Source: Anthonomus grandis grandis (Eukaryota > Arthropoda > Insecta > Coleoptera > Curculionidae). Taken from it: 64,000 nt of DNA. The notes under the pieces were generated by a model, which saw nothing but the letters and a program-made list of their open reading frames with translations, made no database searches and was not told where the DNA came from. The stretch is taken from NCBI RefSeq assembly GCF_022605725.1, contig NC_065562.1, positions 5,084,001 through 5,148,000 of the forward strand, written 5' to 3'. This document shows, piece after piece, positions 31,373 to 41,960 of this stretch. Positions within the stretch are counted from its first letter, which is position 1; each line of letters opens with the position of its first letter. The translations under genes and the position numbers were made by a program.

Positions 31373-32090
31373 CAGGGTGTTTCAAATTCGAGCCACATCA
31401 TTGGGATTTCGGAAACGGTAAGAGATACAGGGTCGGTTAAATTGGGGCAAAGTTGCGTATTCTTATGCTTAACAAAATGCCGTTTTAAAATTAAAAAAAT
31501 TCCGACTACGTACGAAGTTATTCGGAAAATACCGAAATTTTGGAAAATCGTTTTTATTTTTTTGTGAGGTCATTTGAAAACATATTTTAAAATAATTGAC
31601 ACTTTATTATTGTCACTTTTTCTCCTCTACCAGATGGCGTCGTCAAATTTCAAATCCGACGTTTCGTCTTTTGGCAACCATCATCAACTTTATTTTTTTA
31701 AATACGGCCCTAGAATTTTTTTTACTCATTTTAATTCCCCTTCTTATTCTTAGAGAAATGACATATCACATAGTTTAATTTTCCAATATTTTGATGTCAA
31801 AAATTTACTTTTATTAAAAAAAAGTTAATACTGTCCTGTTGTTTGAAATAAAAATTGTCTTGATGTTGTTTTTCAATCAATAACATGGTAAAAATATTGC
31901 TAATATGTTATATTATATTATATTTTCACAAATTTTTCTGCAGGCCTGATGTCTAAGTGTCCGGCTGAATAACTTGAAAATTCTTATTAGCAAAGATGGC
32001 TTTGAATTAGAAAAAAATGGACGACCATCTGTCATTAATTGTTTATATCTGTTTGACATTTGGCTTTTTCGATATTTTGTGAAATCAAAA

Positions 32091-33211
32091 ATGGTATTCT
32101 CCAGTAGCGAACAACGTGATATGGTCCAAATTTACTATTCTTTGAATAGAAATTCGCAACGCTCCTGCCAACAATATCTGGAGCAATATCCAGAGCGCCC
32201 CCAACCTAATTATACGTATTTCGGAGCTTTGGACAGGAACCTTAGCCTCTATGGAAGTTTCACTAAACCTCGAAATATGTATGGGACTCGAGTGCATCCT
32301 GAAACCGAGCAGGCGATTATTAATGCTGTAAGTTTTACAACGATATACTTTCACAATAACTTTTTATCAGATAGCTTTCGTTAAAGGTTACCCAAAATCC
32401 GCAAGGTTCAACCAGACAATTTTCCCGTGAATTGAATATGCCAAGTACCCGTATCCACAGAGTATTGAGAAAAAATCGCTATCGCCCCTATAAACTTCAT
32501 ATCAGTCAAGAACTTAAGCATGGAGATACCGATAGAAGGCTTCAGTTTTGCAATTGGTTGAACGAAAAACTGCAAGATGATGAAGACTTTTTAAACAAAA
32601 TAATTTGGACAGATGAATGTAACTTTTCGACCAACGGGCTATTTAATCGGAATAATGAACATTTTTATTCAGTCGAAAATCCGAGACAAAACCGCGAAGT
32701 AAGAAGACAGGGGCATAATTCTTTCAATGTTTGGGTGGGTCTTTACAGGAATCGAATTTTGGGACCTATTATATACGACGGTAATTTAACTGCTGAGTGC
32801 TATTTAGATTTAATTCTGCCAAATATATTCGATGTTCTTGAAAATGAACCTCTTGATATTATCCGCGATTTGTGGTGGCAGCAGGATGGTGCACCACCCC
32901 ATAATGGAAGGAATGTCACACGATTTTTAAATCATAATTTTCCTAATCAGTGGATTGGAAATCAAGGGTTGGTGCGCTGGCAAGCTAGAAGTCCCGATCT
33001 TTCCCCGTTGGATTATTTTCTTTGGGGCTATTTAAAGAACAGACTATTTAAGAACACCCCAAATGATATAAACATTTTACGTGCAAATTTATTGACAGAA
33101 TTAAGGGGTATACGAGCCAGGACTATCCAGCGGGCAGTGTCTGGAAATTTACGTAGAAGGATACAGAAATGTATTGAGGTGCAGGGTCAACTATTTGAAT
33201 ATTTACTTTAA
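32091..33211 (+). CDS. Element G transposase, DD41D, one short intron
   Basis: Exon 1 is 32091-32327 (79 codons; MVFSSSEQRDMVQIYYSLNR and 'ERPQPNYTYFGALDRNLSLY'). Exon 2 is 32387-33211. A 59-bp intron GTAAGT...AAAG (32328-32386) with an in-frame stop separates them; removing it joins IINA to VTQNPQGSTRQF in phase 0. The product is about 353 aa, as in relatives. Asp residues: IIWTDECNFSTNG, WWQQDGAPPH and RSPDLSPLDYFLWGYLKN, with 41 residues between the second and third. No other stop or frameshift. It is a DNA cut-and-paste transposase of the IS630-Tc1-mariner superfamily and the best candidate here for a functional one. The intron is inferred. Confidence 0.85.
32328..32386 (+). other. Putative spliceosomal intron in element G
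   Basis: 59 bp, GTAAGT donor, TTCGTTAAAG acceptor, AT-rich, stop in frame. An alternative acceptor (TATCAG at 32370) would put exon 2 out of frame. Confidence 0.7.
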
Positions 33212-33913
33212 ACTTAAAATATTGCATTTTTTCGCATTAAGTTCTATTATTTTTAGTTTGTGTTGTTCAACATACAAATTAGTAATAAATTATAGTTGTT
33301 ACTATTGTTATTGTTAAAATTTAGTATAATATATCAAATTTATACTATTTTTACCATGTTAATAATAAAAAAATTTCGTCAAAAACATTGATTTATTCAA
33401 TAAATGATAGTGTTAAGATAAATTATTACTTTTTATTTCAAACAACAGGACAGTATTAACTTTTTTTTAATATAAGTAAATTTTTGACATTAAAATATTG
33501 GAAAATTAAACTATGTGATATGTCATTTCTCTAAGAATAAAAAGGGGAATTAAAATGAGTAAAAAAAATTCCAGGGCCGTATTTAAAAAAATAAAGTTGA
33601 TGATGGTTGCCAAAAGACGAAACGTCGGATTTTAAATTTGACGACGCCATCTGGTAGAGGAGAAAAAGTGACAATTATAAAGTGTCAATTATTTTAAAAT
33701 ATGTTTTCAAATAACCTCACAAAAAAATAAAAACGATTTTCCAAAATTTCGGTATTTTCCGAATAACTTCGTACGTAGTCGGAATTTTTTATATTTTAAA
33801 ACGGCATTTTGTTAAGCATAAGAATACGCAACTTTGCCCCAATTTAACCGACCCTGTATCTCTTACCGTTTCCGAAATCCCAATGATGTGGCTCGAATTT
33901 GAAACACCCGGTA

Positions 33914-34433
33914 CACACAAAGCAGCCAAAAAAATTACATGTTTGGGCTGATATTTTTGGCGATCATTTAGTTTGTTCCTTTTTCTTACCTGAAAATTTG
34001 ACCAGTTTAATGTATTTGGAATTCAGACGTCATAGATCCTACATTAACTGAAAATCAGAATTATCGACGGCACATTGCGAAAAGGTTGATGTTCCAACAA
34101 GATGGTGCCATTACATTACATTACGCATTACGTGTTTGACAATATTTAGATCAGACGTTTCCAGATCACTGTATTGGTAGAAGAGGTGCCATTAAATGAC
34201 CTCCAGAATGGCCAGATTTATCACCTTTGGATTTCTTTTTGTGGGATCATTTAAAAAGCAAAATCTATGCTACTCAGCCAAGATCGTTAGAAGATTTTCG
34301 GCAAAGAATTGTGTTGTCAAGAAAAATTCACATTACTCCTCAAATATTGCAAAATATGCGACAATGTTTTGAGCAGAATCTTCATTACTGCATCGTGAGT
34401 CATGGTGGTCATTTCCAACATTTACTTGTCTGA
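33914..34433 (+). pseudogene. Element F transposase, C-terminal part
   Basis: LHVWADIFGDHLVCSFFLPE, LMFQQDGA (second Asp), then with frameshifts CIGRRGAIK, LSPLDFFLWDHLKSKIYATQ (third Asp) and an open tail to HGGHFQHLLV*. Only the last 68 codons are in one frame. Confidence 0.8.
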
Positions 34434-34879
34434 CGAGTCAGTTCATTCTTCAGCTTTAAACTACTTTCTTGCCAAATGTATTGATCTCCACTACATCTAA
34501 TCATGATGTATTAGTTTTATTTAAGCTTAAAATCAATATATCTCCAAAACTACTGATTTGAAGTCCATGAATTTTACATCATTATAAAGGGAATTGAAAG
34601 ATCTTTAAAATAAGCTATCACCCGACCACCCTTTCCATTTAGAATTTTAGGAAGGGTGTTATTCCTGCCCTGAGTGAAGCTGCACGTGATTTTTCATCAA
34701 ACTTGTGTCGCCCTCGAAAACAAAATCGACGTGTCTGAGCGTTTTTCAAAAAAAAAACTGAACTGCTAGTAACTGCTTCTGTTTCTTTTTCGATGCGCCA
34801 CCCTGTATACTACAAGTTCAACCCATTTACGTAAAGTAATCCAAAGAAAATGCCAGGATTTGTGGCAAAACAATTCATG

Positions 34880-35060
34880 GCTTTCGCAACACGATAATAC
34901 ACTTTATTCCTTGTTCGTAAAGTTTTAGCCAAAAACAATACTTCAATGCGATGCCCCAGCCTCCATAATCACCAGAATTGCTCCATTGACTTTTTTCTAT
35001 TTTCCAAAAATAAAAAGAACAGAATTATCTAATACTTAGAAGGCGACAACATTAGCGTAG
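34880..35060 (+). pseudogene. Classical mariner transposase fragment
   Basis: Reads SQHDNTLYSLFVRKVLAKNN, then after shifts MPQPP, SPELLH and IDFFLFSKNKK. This matches the 'HDNAPAH...VREFLA..N...PHPPYSPDL.PCDFFLFPKLK' region of irritans-group mariners (DD34D), different from the DD41D elements around it. Heavily decayed. Confidence 0.65.
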
Positions 35061-35876
35061 ACGAATAAATACATATTTTTTTTTTTCAAAAAAGAAAACC
35101 CTCGTTATTTCATAAACACACTTCGTGAATTAATGTTCAACCAACAATCGAAACTTCAAAAGCAAACTAACAGTAATAAAAGAATCTGTAAATGAGTATT
35201 TTGTGACGGGGAGAAATATAGAGACCTGTAATATCGTAGGTATTATTAATGAGAAATTCTAAAATAAGTTTGATACACTTAAATTAGAGAAGAATAATTT
35301 TTTAAAGAATGTTTTATTAGGTTTGAGTTAATTAAAGAGAAGAGATTTCTTTATTAGGAGGCTCAGTGAAATCCATTTAGATTTTTAATAAAAGCGAGAA
35401 AAAATAAAAATCAAAAATTATATTAAAAAATTAAAAATTACAAATTTAAAAACACAAATGTCAGAAGGAACTACACTTTTCTAATGCAGGAAGTTGAATT
35501 GTATCATCATAGAATGGGAAAAAACTACTAAACCAAATAGATTTGTAGAGATCACGAGCAGTGGTTTTGATGTAAAATTATAAAGTTGGGGTGAAGGGTT
35601 ACATGAAAACAATTTAACTTTACATTACATTATTTTGTTTTCCGCCTCCCTAATATGAAGTTTTTACGCCATTTTTTATTTACTTTTTGGTTTCTCAAAC
35701 ACATAAGTTTTAAAATCCTTTTCCTCTATAATTGTTTGAAGAAGGAGAAAACCAAAACTTGGAAAAAAGCAATTAAACATGTTCCTTGCGAAATACCTTC
35801 TGTAATACTTTAATTTTTACGGATTTTCTAAGTTTTTGGCTACAATTAGTTCAAATAATGTGTATAAATTACTTAC
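35061..35876. other. Intron DNA, unassigned
   Basis: AT-rich. Perhaps the tail of the mariner fragment at its left edge; otherwise no coding or repeat structure seen. Confidence 0.35.
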
Positions 35877-36022
35877 GAATCTGAAGGTTCTGATTCTGTT
35901 TCGCTCTCTTCGTTTCGCGTACACTTCCACTTCTTGTATCTGTCAATTAAATCAATAAGATAGGAATTTTTCTTTGCCTTTCTTATGAAATTGAATCTAA
36001 GCAATTCTTTGGCCGTGGGCCG
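35877..36022 (-). CDS. GckIII: GckIII kinase exon: end of kinase domain and acidic linker
   Basis: Too short to stand out as an open frame; found by splice-phase walking. The acceptor TATTTTAG ends at 36023 and the donor TTC|GTAAGT follows 35877 (phase 2). It encodes RPTAKELLRFNFIRKAKKNS, then YLIDLIDRYKKWK, the last helix of the kinase domain with the family's DRYKRWK-like motif, followed by an acidic serine-rich stretch (NEESETESEPSDS). The join to the kinase exon (DPEN|RPTAKELL) and to the next exon (SDS|DEPKLDS) both match the layout of MST3/STK25. It is flanked by transposon-rich introns on both sides. Confidence 0.93.
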
Positions 36023-36919
36023 CTAAAATAGTGAAAGAAACAAATAAAATGTAATATTAGCAGTATAACAATAAAGCTGTAGTATTTATATACATATATT
36101 TGGAAAAGCGTAAAGTAGTGCATATTTGATGTGTCATTTCATTTTTTAGCCATCTATATTTTTTTAGATTGCAGCATATAATATGAGAACCAGTTTTAAG
36201 TAGTTTTTTTTCTTAATAGAAGTAGAACTATGAACTAAATAAATAAGTCAGTAAAGGACAATTTTATAATACTTTTTATTACGATTTTGATAAAGCCTGT
36301 ACACTGTGTCCCAATTTGGTTGTATTTGCAGGTTATCTCTGTTATTTTTAAAGATAGAGATGTGCGGTTTTCGCGAACCTGTGTCACTTTTTTGTAAAAC
36401 TTTTATTGCCGCAAACAGAATTGAGATACCTTTTTTGTTTCTGAGATACAGGGTGAAATTAAAAATTTTCACTTTTTGACGACTTGCTCTATCTCACGAA
36501 CCATATAAGTTATAAAATAAGTGAAAACTGCTATGGATAGATAATTTTAAATAAAATTCAGTGGCGTAGTCAAAAATTTTATTAAAGGCATTATTTCAGA
36601 GATATGACCCAAACTTGCATTTTTTTAAATGGAACACCCTGTATTTTTTCATACCAATAAATTGCGCTATTTTTTCCGATTAAAATGATATATAACACTT
36701 GGTATCTTAAGTCATGATAAATGGCCAAAACATGCAAAAAAAACAAATCATAGCGAAAAAAACATTAGTTGGCCATGAAACAGAAAAAATTGAAGTTGGC
36801 TGTTTAAAGATGTCAGTATGAAGCTGTCAATAATTGTTTAGAATTTATTTATTTCGAACGAAAGTTTTTAAGTAAATATTTTAGTATTTTTCTTAAGGGA
36901 TAGAGCGTAATTTTTAAGA

Positions 36920-38052
36920 ATGACTAATAATTTTGAAAACAGTCACAAATATGACATGATAGCTTGTTTTATTGAGTGCCAAGAAAATAGTGACAGGGCA
37001 TCCGATTTGTATTTAAACAGGTATGTGTTAGTGTCGTTACCTAATATTTGCTATTATACTTAAAACAATTTTTCTAAGATATCCTGAAAGGCGTCAACCA
37101 AACAAGTCTATTTTTCGGAGAATAAAAATGAGTTTGATTAATAATGGATCATTTACAAAGCCAAGAAATAAAAATTACCATAGGCAAAATCAGGAAAATA
37201 ATGAAATTGCGGTTTTAGCAAGTGTTGAGGCAAATCATTCAAATTCCTGTCGAAATATTGAAACTAATGTAGGAGTGTCAAAGAGTCAAACACAGCGAAT
37301 ATTAAAAAAATATAAATATAAACCATACAAAGTTAACATAGTTCAACAATTACATCCCGGGGATGCGCAAAGGCGAATAGTTTTTTGCAATTGGTTTTTA
37401 GAGCAAACTCGAATTGTTCCAAATTTTGCCAGAAAAGTTATATGGTCCGATGAAGCATATATAAGTTGCACTGGAATTTTTAACCGTCATAATAACAGGC
37501 ATTGGTACACTCAGAATCCATACTTATTACGGGAACGCCAACAACAGGGCAGATTTGGATTTAGTGTATCATGCTTTATTTTGGGCACTAAAATAAAGTA
37601 TGTTTTTTATGAACACACTTTAACAGCAGCCAGATATCTGGAAATATTGCAGCGGATTTTACCAGAACTTCTAGATGAGATACCGTTGGCATTTTTAAAT
37701 AGCATATATTTTCAGCAAGATGGGCTCAGCAACAGCTCATAATTCTCAAATAGTAAGGCCATTTATAATCGAGACATTCGAAGATCGATGGATTGGTACC
37801 CACGCTCCAAATAGGTGGCCAGCTAGATCACCGGATCTTTCTGTTTTGGACTTTTTTGTCTGGTCTTTCTTAAAAAACAAAATTTATTTAAATGTGGTGC
37901 ATAATTTGCAAGAACTTCAGGATGCTACAGTTCAAGCCTTTGAAGCCTTGCAAGCAAGGCCGCTTATTATTTTAAATGCCTTGCGGAGAATAACAACTCT
38001 ATGCCAATTATGCGTTCAGGAAAATGGCAACCATTTCGAGCAATTTAATTAG
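36920..38052 (+). pseudogene. Element H DD41D-type transposase, one frameshift
   Basis: Exon 1 is 36920-37020 (MTNNFENSHKYDMIACFIEC, then ASDLYLNR). A 58-bp intron with GTATGT and TTTCTAAG (37021-37078) follows, then exon 2 from 37079 (YPERRQPNKSIFRRI). Splicing restores an AGA codon and the 'YPER' motif shared with element G and E. Asp residues: KVIWSDEAYISCTG, YFQQDG and SPDLSVLDFFVWSFLKN. A single-base frameshift lies at about 37727 (QQDG to SATAHNSQIV). The tail ends NGNHFEQFN*. Otherwise complete, about 355 codons. Confidence 0.85.
37021..37078 (+). other. Putative spliceosomal intron in element H
   Basis: 58 bp, GTATGTG donor, TTTTTCTAAG acceptor. It interrupts LNR|YPER, about 45 codons upstream of where element G has its intron. 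Confidence 0.75.
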
Positions 38053-38771
38053 TTTTTACAAATTTTTTTATAGGACTGTAGAATTAATAAATAAAAAATA
38101 GCTTGTTAAGGTTCTTTGTTAAATTTATTCAGTTGTTACAATATTTTTTTTAATAAAATTGCTTAAAACAAGAGTTTTTGTATCTAAGACTTTTAAATAT
38201 TATATAATTAAAAGGTTTTTATTTGGTTATAAAAACTTCTATCACGGTATGATTGACATCTTTAAACAGCCAACTTCAATTTTTTCTGTTTCATGGCCAA
38301 CTAATGTTTCTTTCGCTATGATTTGTTTTTTTTTGCATATTTTGGCCATTTATCATGACTTAAGATACCAAGTGTTATATATCATTTTAATCGGAAAAAA
38401 TAGCGCAATTTATTGGTATGAAAAAATACAGGGTGTTCCATTTTAAAAAATGCAAGTTTGGGTCATATCTCTTAAATAATGCCTTTAATAAAATTTTTGA
38501 CTACGCCACTGAATTTTATTTAAAATTATCTATCCATAGCAGTTTTTACTTTTTTTATAACTTATATGGTTCGTGAGATAGAGCAAGTCGTCAAAAAGTG
38601 AAAATTTTCAATTTCACCCTGTATCTCAGAAACAAAAAAAGGTATCTCAATTCTGTTTGCGGCAATAAAAGTTTTACAAAAAAGTGACACAGGTTCGCGA
38701 AAACCGCACATCTCTATCTTTAAAAATAACAGAGATAACCTGCAAATACAACCAAATTGGGACACAGTGTA

Positions 38772-38930
38772 CACTGTGCTCCATTTTGGTTGTAATTGCA
38801 CGGTATTTCTCTCAATAATAAAATTAAAACCTTTTAAAAGCGGTTTTCATGAATATTTGCCACTTTTTTACCAAACTTTTAAGGCCTCAAATGAAAATGA
38901 GTAACTTTTTGCAAAAATACAGGAAATGAT
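38772..38930 (+). repeat. Partial terminal repeat related to element H
   Basis: CACTGTGCTCCATTTTGGTT, then GTATTTCTCTCAATAATAAA, with the same layout as the start of H but clearly diverged. No partner was found. H has inserted at the TA of this older end. Confidence 0.75.
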
Positions 38931-39964
38931 AATATGCTATTTTATTGGAATATATTTTAAAAGGAAGAACTGTTATTATTATTATTATGTAGTTATAATA
39001 TCTAATTATACTGGGTGCTTGGTTCAACGACGTAGATAAGAAAGGGGGTGATAGGTGAGATAATTTTGAACATATTTAACCCTATGTAGTTGTTATACCA
39101 AGTGTTTTACCGAATTTAGTGATCCATAAAAGTTATAATAAAACTTTTGTTAATTATTTTATCTGACTATTTATTTTTTTATTGTAAATTTGAATGCGTG
39201 TTTCAGTGACATAAAACACGTACTGAATTCTACATATGATAAGACAAAATGTGACTTAGTTGAATGTGTGTACAAAACGAATTTCCGAAGTATCTAACTT
39301 CGAATTTATACGCTCTGTTGTTGATTTTCCTTCATAGTAGGATTGTTTTGCCCGTTGCTCCGCGACGGACAAACTTACCTTTTAGAATTTGATTAGTTTT
39401 CAACAGTTGTCAACTTCAGTATTTCATACCGCTTATTTTGTGATATTTTTATTAAATATTTTGATATAAAAGTTGCTTTTTCGAATGCTGAATATACTGA
39501 TAAAGTATTTATGTGCAATAAAGCGGACAGTAACGCAGCAGCTGCTCGGAGATCAGTGGCGTGAGGTTTGTGCCAGGAGGGGCACAGTAAAAAAATAAAT
39601 TTTTGCAATGCCACGCCTAAAACTCGTTAAAAAATGGTTTCTTTTTTTTTTAATAATGATATCATATGAAACAAAAAAAAACGAAAACAATGGCACGTTT
39701 TGAATAAAAGTTTACCTATCTCTTTTACCTAAATTGAATCCAGGATCGATTGAACTCAACGAAAAAAAAACTGTAATATCAGAGTAGTCTTTTAATATCA
39801 TATAAGTCAGTTCACTAAGAATAAAGGCATTTTCTTAGTACGAAAAAGGAACTATAAAAATAAGGTAAGTATTTACATGGATTATTGTTATGTTTAGGTA
39901 TATTTTAGAATACTAATTTCGAGATAATTTTATTATAATAACATATTTACACATTATAAACAAG

Positions 39965-40180
39965 CGAGAGGAGCTATTTTTTAAAACAGAAATCCGCTCT
40001 ATGATCCTTCATGGAAATAAATTTTTCTAATACTTTGTCATCAAAATTATTTATTTTATGCACCAAATTTCGATTAATGGACATCATAGCCAGAGCATTT
40101 AGTCTATCATTAAGCATGGTATTTCGCAAAAATGTCTTTATGCGTTTAAGCGTAGAAAAAGTAAGAAAGCCGTAGAAAAG
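39965..40180 (-). pseudogene. hAT transposase C-terminal relic
   Basis: Minus strand reads FSTLKRIKTFLRNTMLNDRL, NALAMMSINRNLVHKINNFD, DKVLEKFISMKDHRADFCF. The 'F(S)xLKRIKxxLRxTM...RLxxLAxxSI' motif is the end of the dimerisation domain in ZMYM/hAT-type transposases. Consistent with the hAT ends around it. Confidence 0.75.
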
Positions 40181-40199
40181 CTGAAAAAATTAAAAATAA

Positions 40200-40845
40200 G
40201 GTTGAGGTAATTGTAGTATCAGAGCATTTAGGAAAATTTTAAGTAAAATCCGAAAGTAATTTTTACAATGTAGATGTGACACTAATTTGTGAAAGTAATT
40301 GTAGAACATTATATTGTAGAGCTTGTAAAATTTGTATACATCGGTATAAATGTGACTGCCCAGAGTATATGGTAAAAAATACATTGTGTAAGCATGTGCA
40401 TTTGGTCAGGATGTATGAGGAGCGTATGGGTAGTAACTCTGTTGCAGATCAAACAGCAAATCTACTGGCTGAAAATTCAAAAATTGAGACCGAACATAAA
40501 CAAGAAATTGACAATTTTCTCCAAGGAACACTACAAGAAGCAGACAAATTAAGGGATTTAAATAACAGGGAAGTTAGATGGGCACATTTCAAAACATGGG
40601 CAGAATCATTAAATGATGATGTTTTTGACAAATTCATGGATAGTGTTCAAGGGGCGGTGAAGCAAGCAGACAAGGCGAAGTTTAAATTTACCAACAAACA
40701 TAAAATGGAGACACAAGAGTACTTTCCAACAAAAAGACATCAACAAGTAAAATATTCTAAAATATATAGTTATTTTCCAAAAAATTATTTTAATTTTCTT
40801 CTTTTTTCCAGAACTAAGGGAAAGTATAAAGAAGACTATTTTTAG
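40200..40845 (+). pseudogene. SWIM-type zinc-finger protein fragment
   Basis: An open frame from 40276, with homologous sequence back to about 40200 in shifted frame (EHLGKF.VKSESNFYNVDV). It contains CRACKICIHRYKCDCPEYMV with KNTLCKHVH, a C-x-C-x(n)-C-x-H SWIM finger preceded by a second C-x2-C pair. The rest is charged and helical (ENSKIETEHKQEIDNFLQGT). SWIM fingers of this type follow the transposase domain in MULE-type elements and in some insect proteins. It is probably the C-terminal part of such a transposase; a host origin cannot be excluded. Confidence 0.6.
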
Positions 40846-41549
40846 AGTTAGATTTTTATTTTTTGTATAGTTGCTGTACCATTTTAAACTATGATTATTA
40901 TTTTAAACCAATACTCTTTGGGTATAAACTGAGAAAATGTTAAAAGTAATTTTAAAATTGTGTAATTTTTTATTATTCATACATCCAGATATAGTTTGTA
41001 AAAGTTTTTTAGAGTTCTGGGGTTCCAGGTTCCTCTAACGCAGTTAACAATTGCGTCTAGTTACTCATCCGTCTTTATAAAAATATAGTCATTTGTTGTT
41101 CCGAATTGTAAAAAAAGTATTATTTTACTATGGCGTCTTGGAGTTTTTAAGGAATAGATTTTATTTTGTAACTCTTAGATTTTTTAAGGAATAAATTCTA
41201 TTTTGTATTTGTTTGTATATATGTATTTGTTTTATGTGGTAAAACTTTTGAAAATATACATATTGTTTATGACACAGTTGTTTGATTTATTTTTAATACA
41301 AAACTAGTGACCAAAACGAAATGAAAAAGAGATACTTTATGAGAATAAAATAGAATTTTATTAACGGAAAAGCCATTTTACAATATTACGCCATTGCTTA
41401 TAGGTGAATATACATATTTACTATTGACTATAAATCTTACTTAAAAAAAAATTCTTACAAACATTCCTAAGAAAAATAAATATCACAATCACATAGCTTA
41501 AAAAGAAGGAACAAGATACTACTTAGATACATTTTATTTATTTTACGTT

Positions 41550-41960
41550 TAAAACTACCTATAATATAGAATAATGTTAAAAAGATCAATATTTAATTTA
41601 GTTATCACAGAGTTTGCTAATCTCGAAAATCTACTAATGGAGGAATAAAAACCATAGTTAGTTCGATGGTGTTTAACATGTAACAACCTAGCATGTCTAG
41701 AATTTAAGCGAGGAACATTAAAGCCAATTGATGCCAAGAGTTCTGGAGATTGGATCAAACCATTCACTACTCCATATAAAATACACAAATCCATCCGGTC
41801 TCTTCGTTGAGCTAAAGTTTGCATATTTAAGAGCTTCATCAGATCATTATAATCGATGGACTCAACGGTTGTGTTCAATTTGTAAGCAATAAGCCTTAAA
41901 CATTTTCTCTGGATCTTGAGACTGGATTGAGACAAAAGTACTAATACAATAACCAATATA
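41550..41960 (-). pseudogene. LINE V, ORF2 C-terminal tail
   Basis: 133 codons open: KIQRKCLRLIAYKLN, LLNMQTLAQRRDRMDLCILY (the 'L...R..L..L.....R' helices after the RT), then RHARLLHVKHHRTNYGFYSS and SRFSRLANSV. This is the cysteine-poor tail typical of Jockey/CR1-group LINE proteins. The RT is missing. Confidence 0.75.

Larger units (their letters stand above)
31373..33911 (+). mobile_element. Mariner-like element G, young and apparently intact
   Basis: 2539 bp. TIRs of about 470 bp begin CAGGGTGTTTCAAATTCGAG; the right end has CCGGGTG and the arms otherwise differ at only a handful of bases over the first 230 bp. TA lies on both sides (31371-31372, 33912-33913). The insertion interrupts the transposase of element F. 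The arms contain an internal GATACAGGGTCGG about 55 bp in, and TTGATGATGG/GACGAAACGTCGG about 290 bp in. It carries a complete transposase gene. Confidence 0.93.
25300..34805 (+). mobile_element. Mariner-like element F, host of several insertions
   Basis: The right end is GCGCCACCCTG|TA at 34805. The right TIR (34490-34805) matches inversely a left TIR at about 25310-25505 (shared GACACAAGTTTG, CTTTCAATTCCCTTT, AATGATGTAAAAT, TTTGGAGAT, AAGCTTAAA). The outermost about 65 bp of the left end is not recognisable. The Penelope-like element directly follows the left TIR; element I and element G lie further in. The transposase relic is split by G at a TA. Confidence 0.65.
36301..38769 (+). mobile_element. 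Mariner-like element H
   Basis: 2469 bp. TIRs of about 530 bp begin CACTGTGTCCCAATTTGGTT, with TA on both sides (36299-36300, 38770-38771). The arms are nearly identical and contain internal GATACAGGGTGAAATTAAA (about 125 bp in) and the inverse GGAACACCCTGTATTTTTTC (about 330 bp in). At the right flank, a TA is followed at once by another related terminal repeat (38772). Confidence 0.93.

Noticed and set aside
40276..40845. A host protein-coding gene in the kinase intron
   Set aside because: The SWIM frame lacks a convincing start or domain context and lies inside a hAT element; a transposon origin is more likely.
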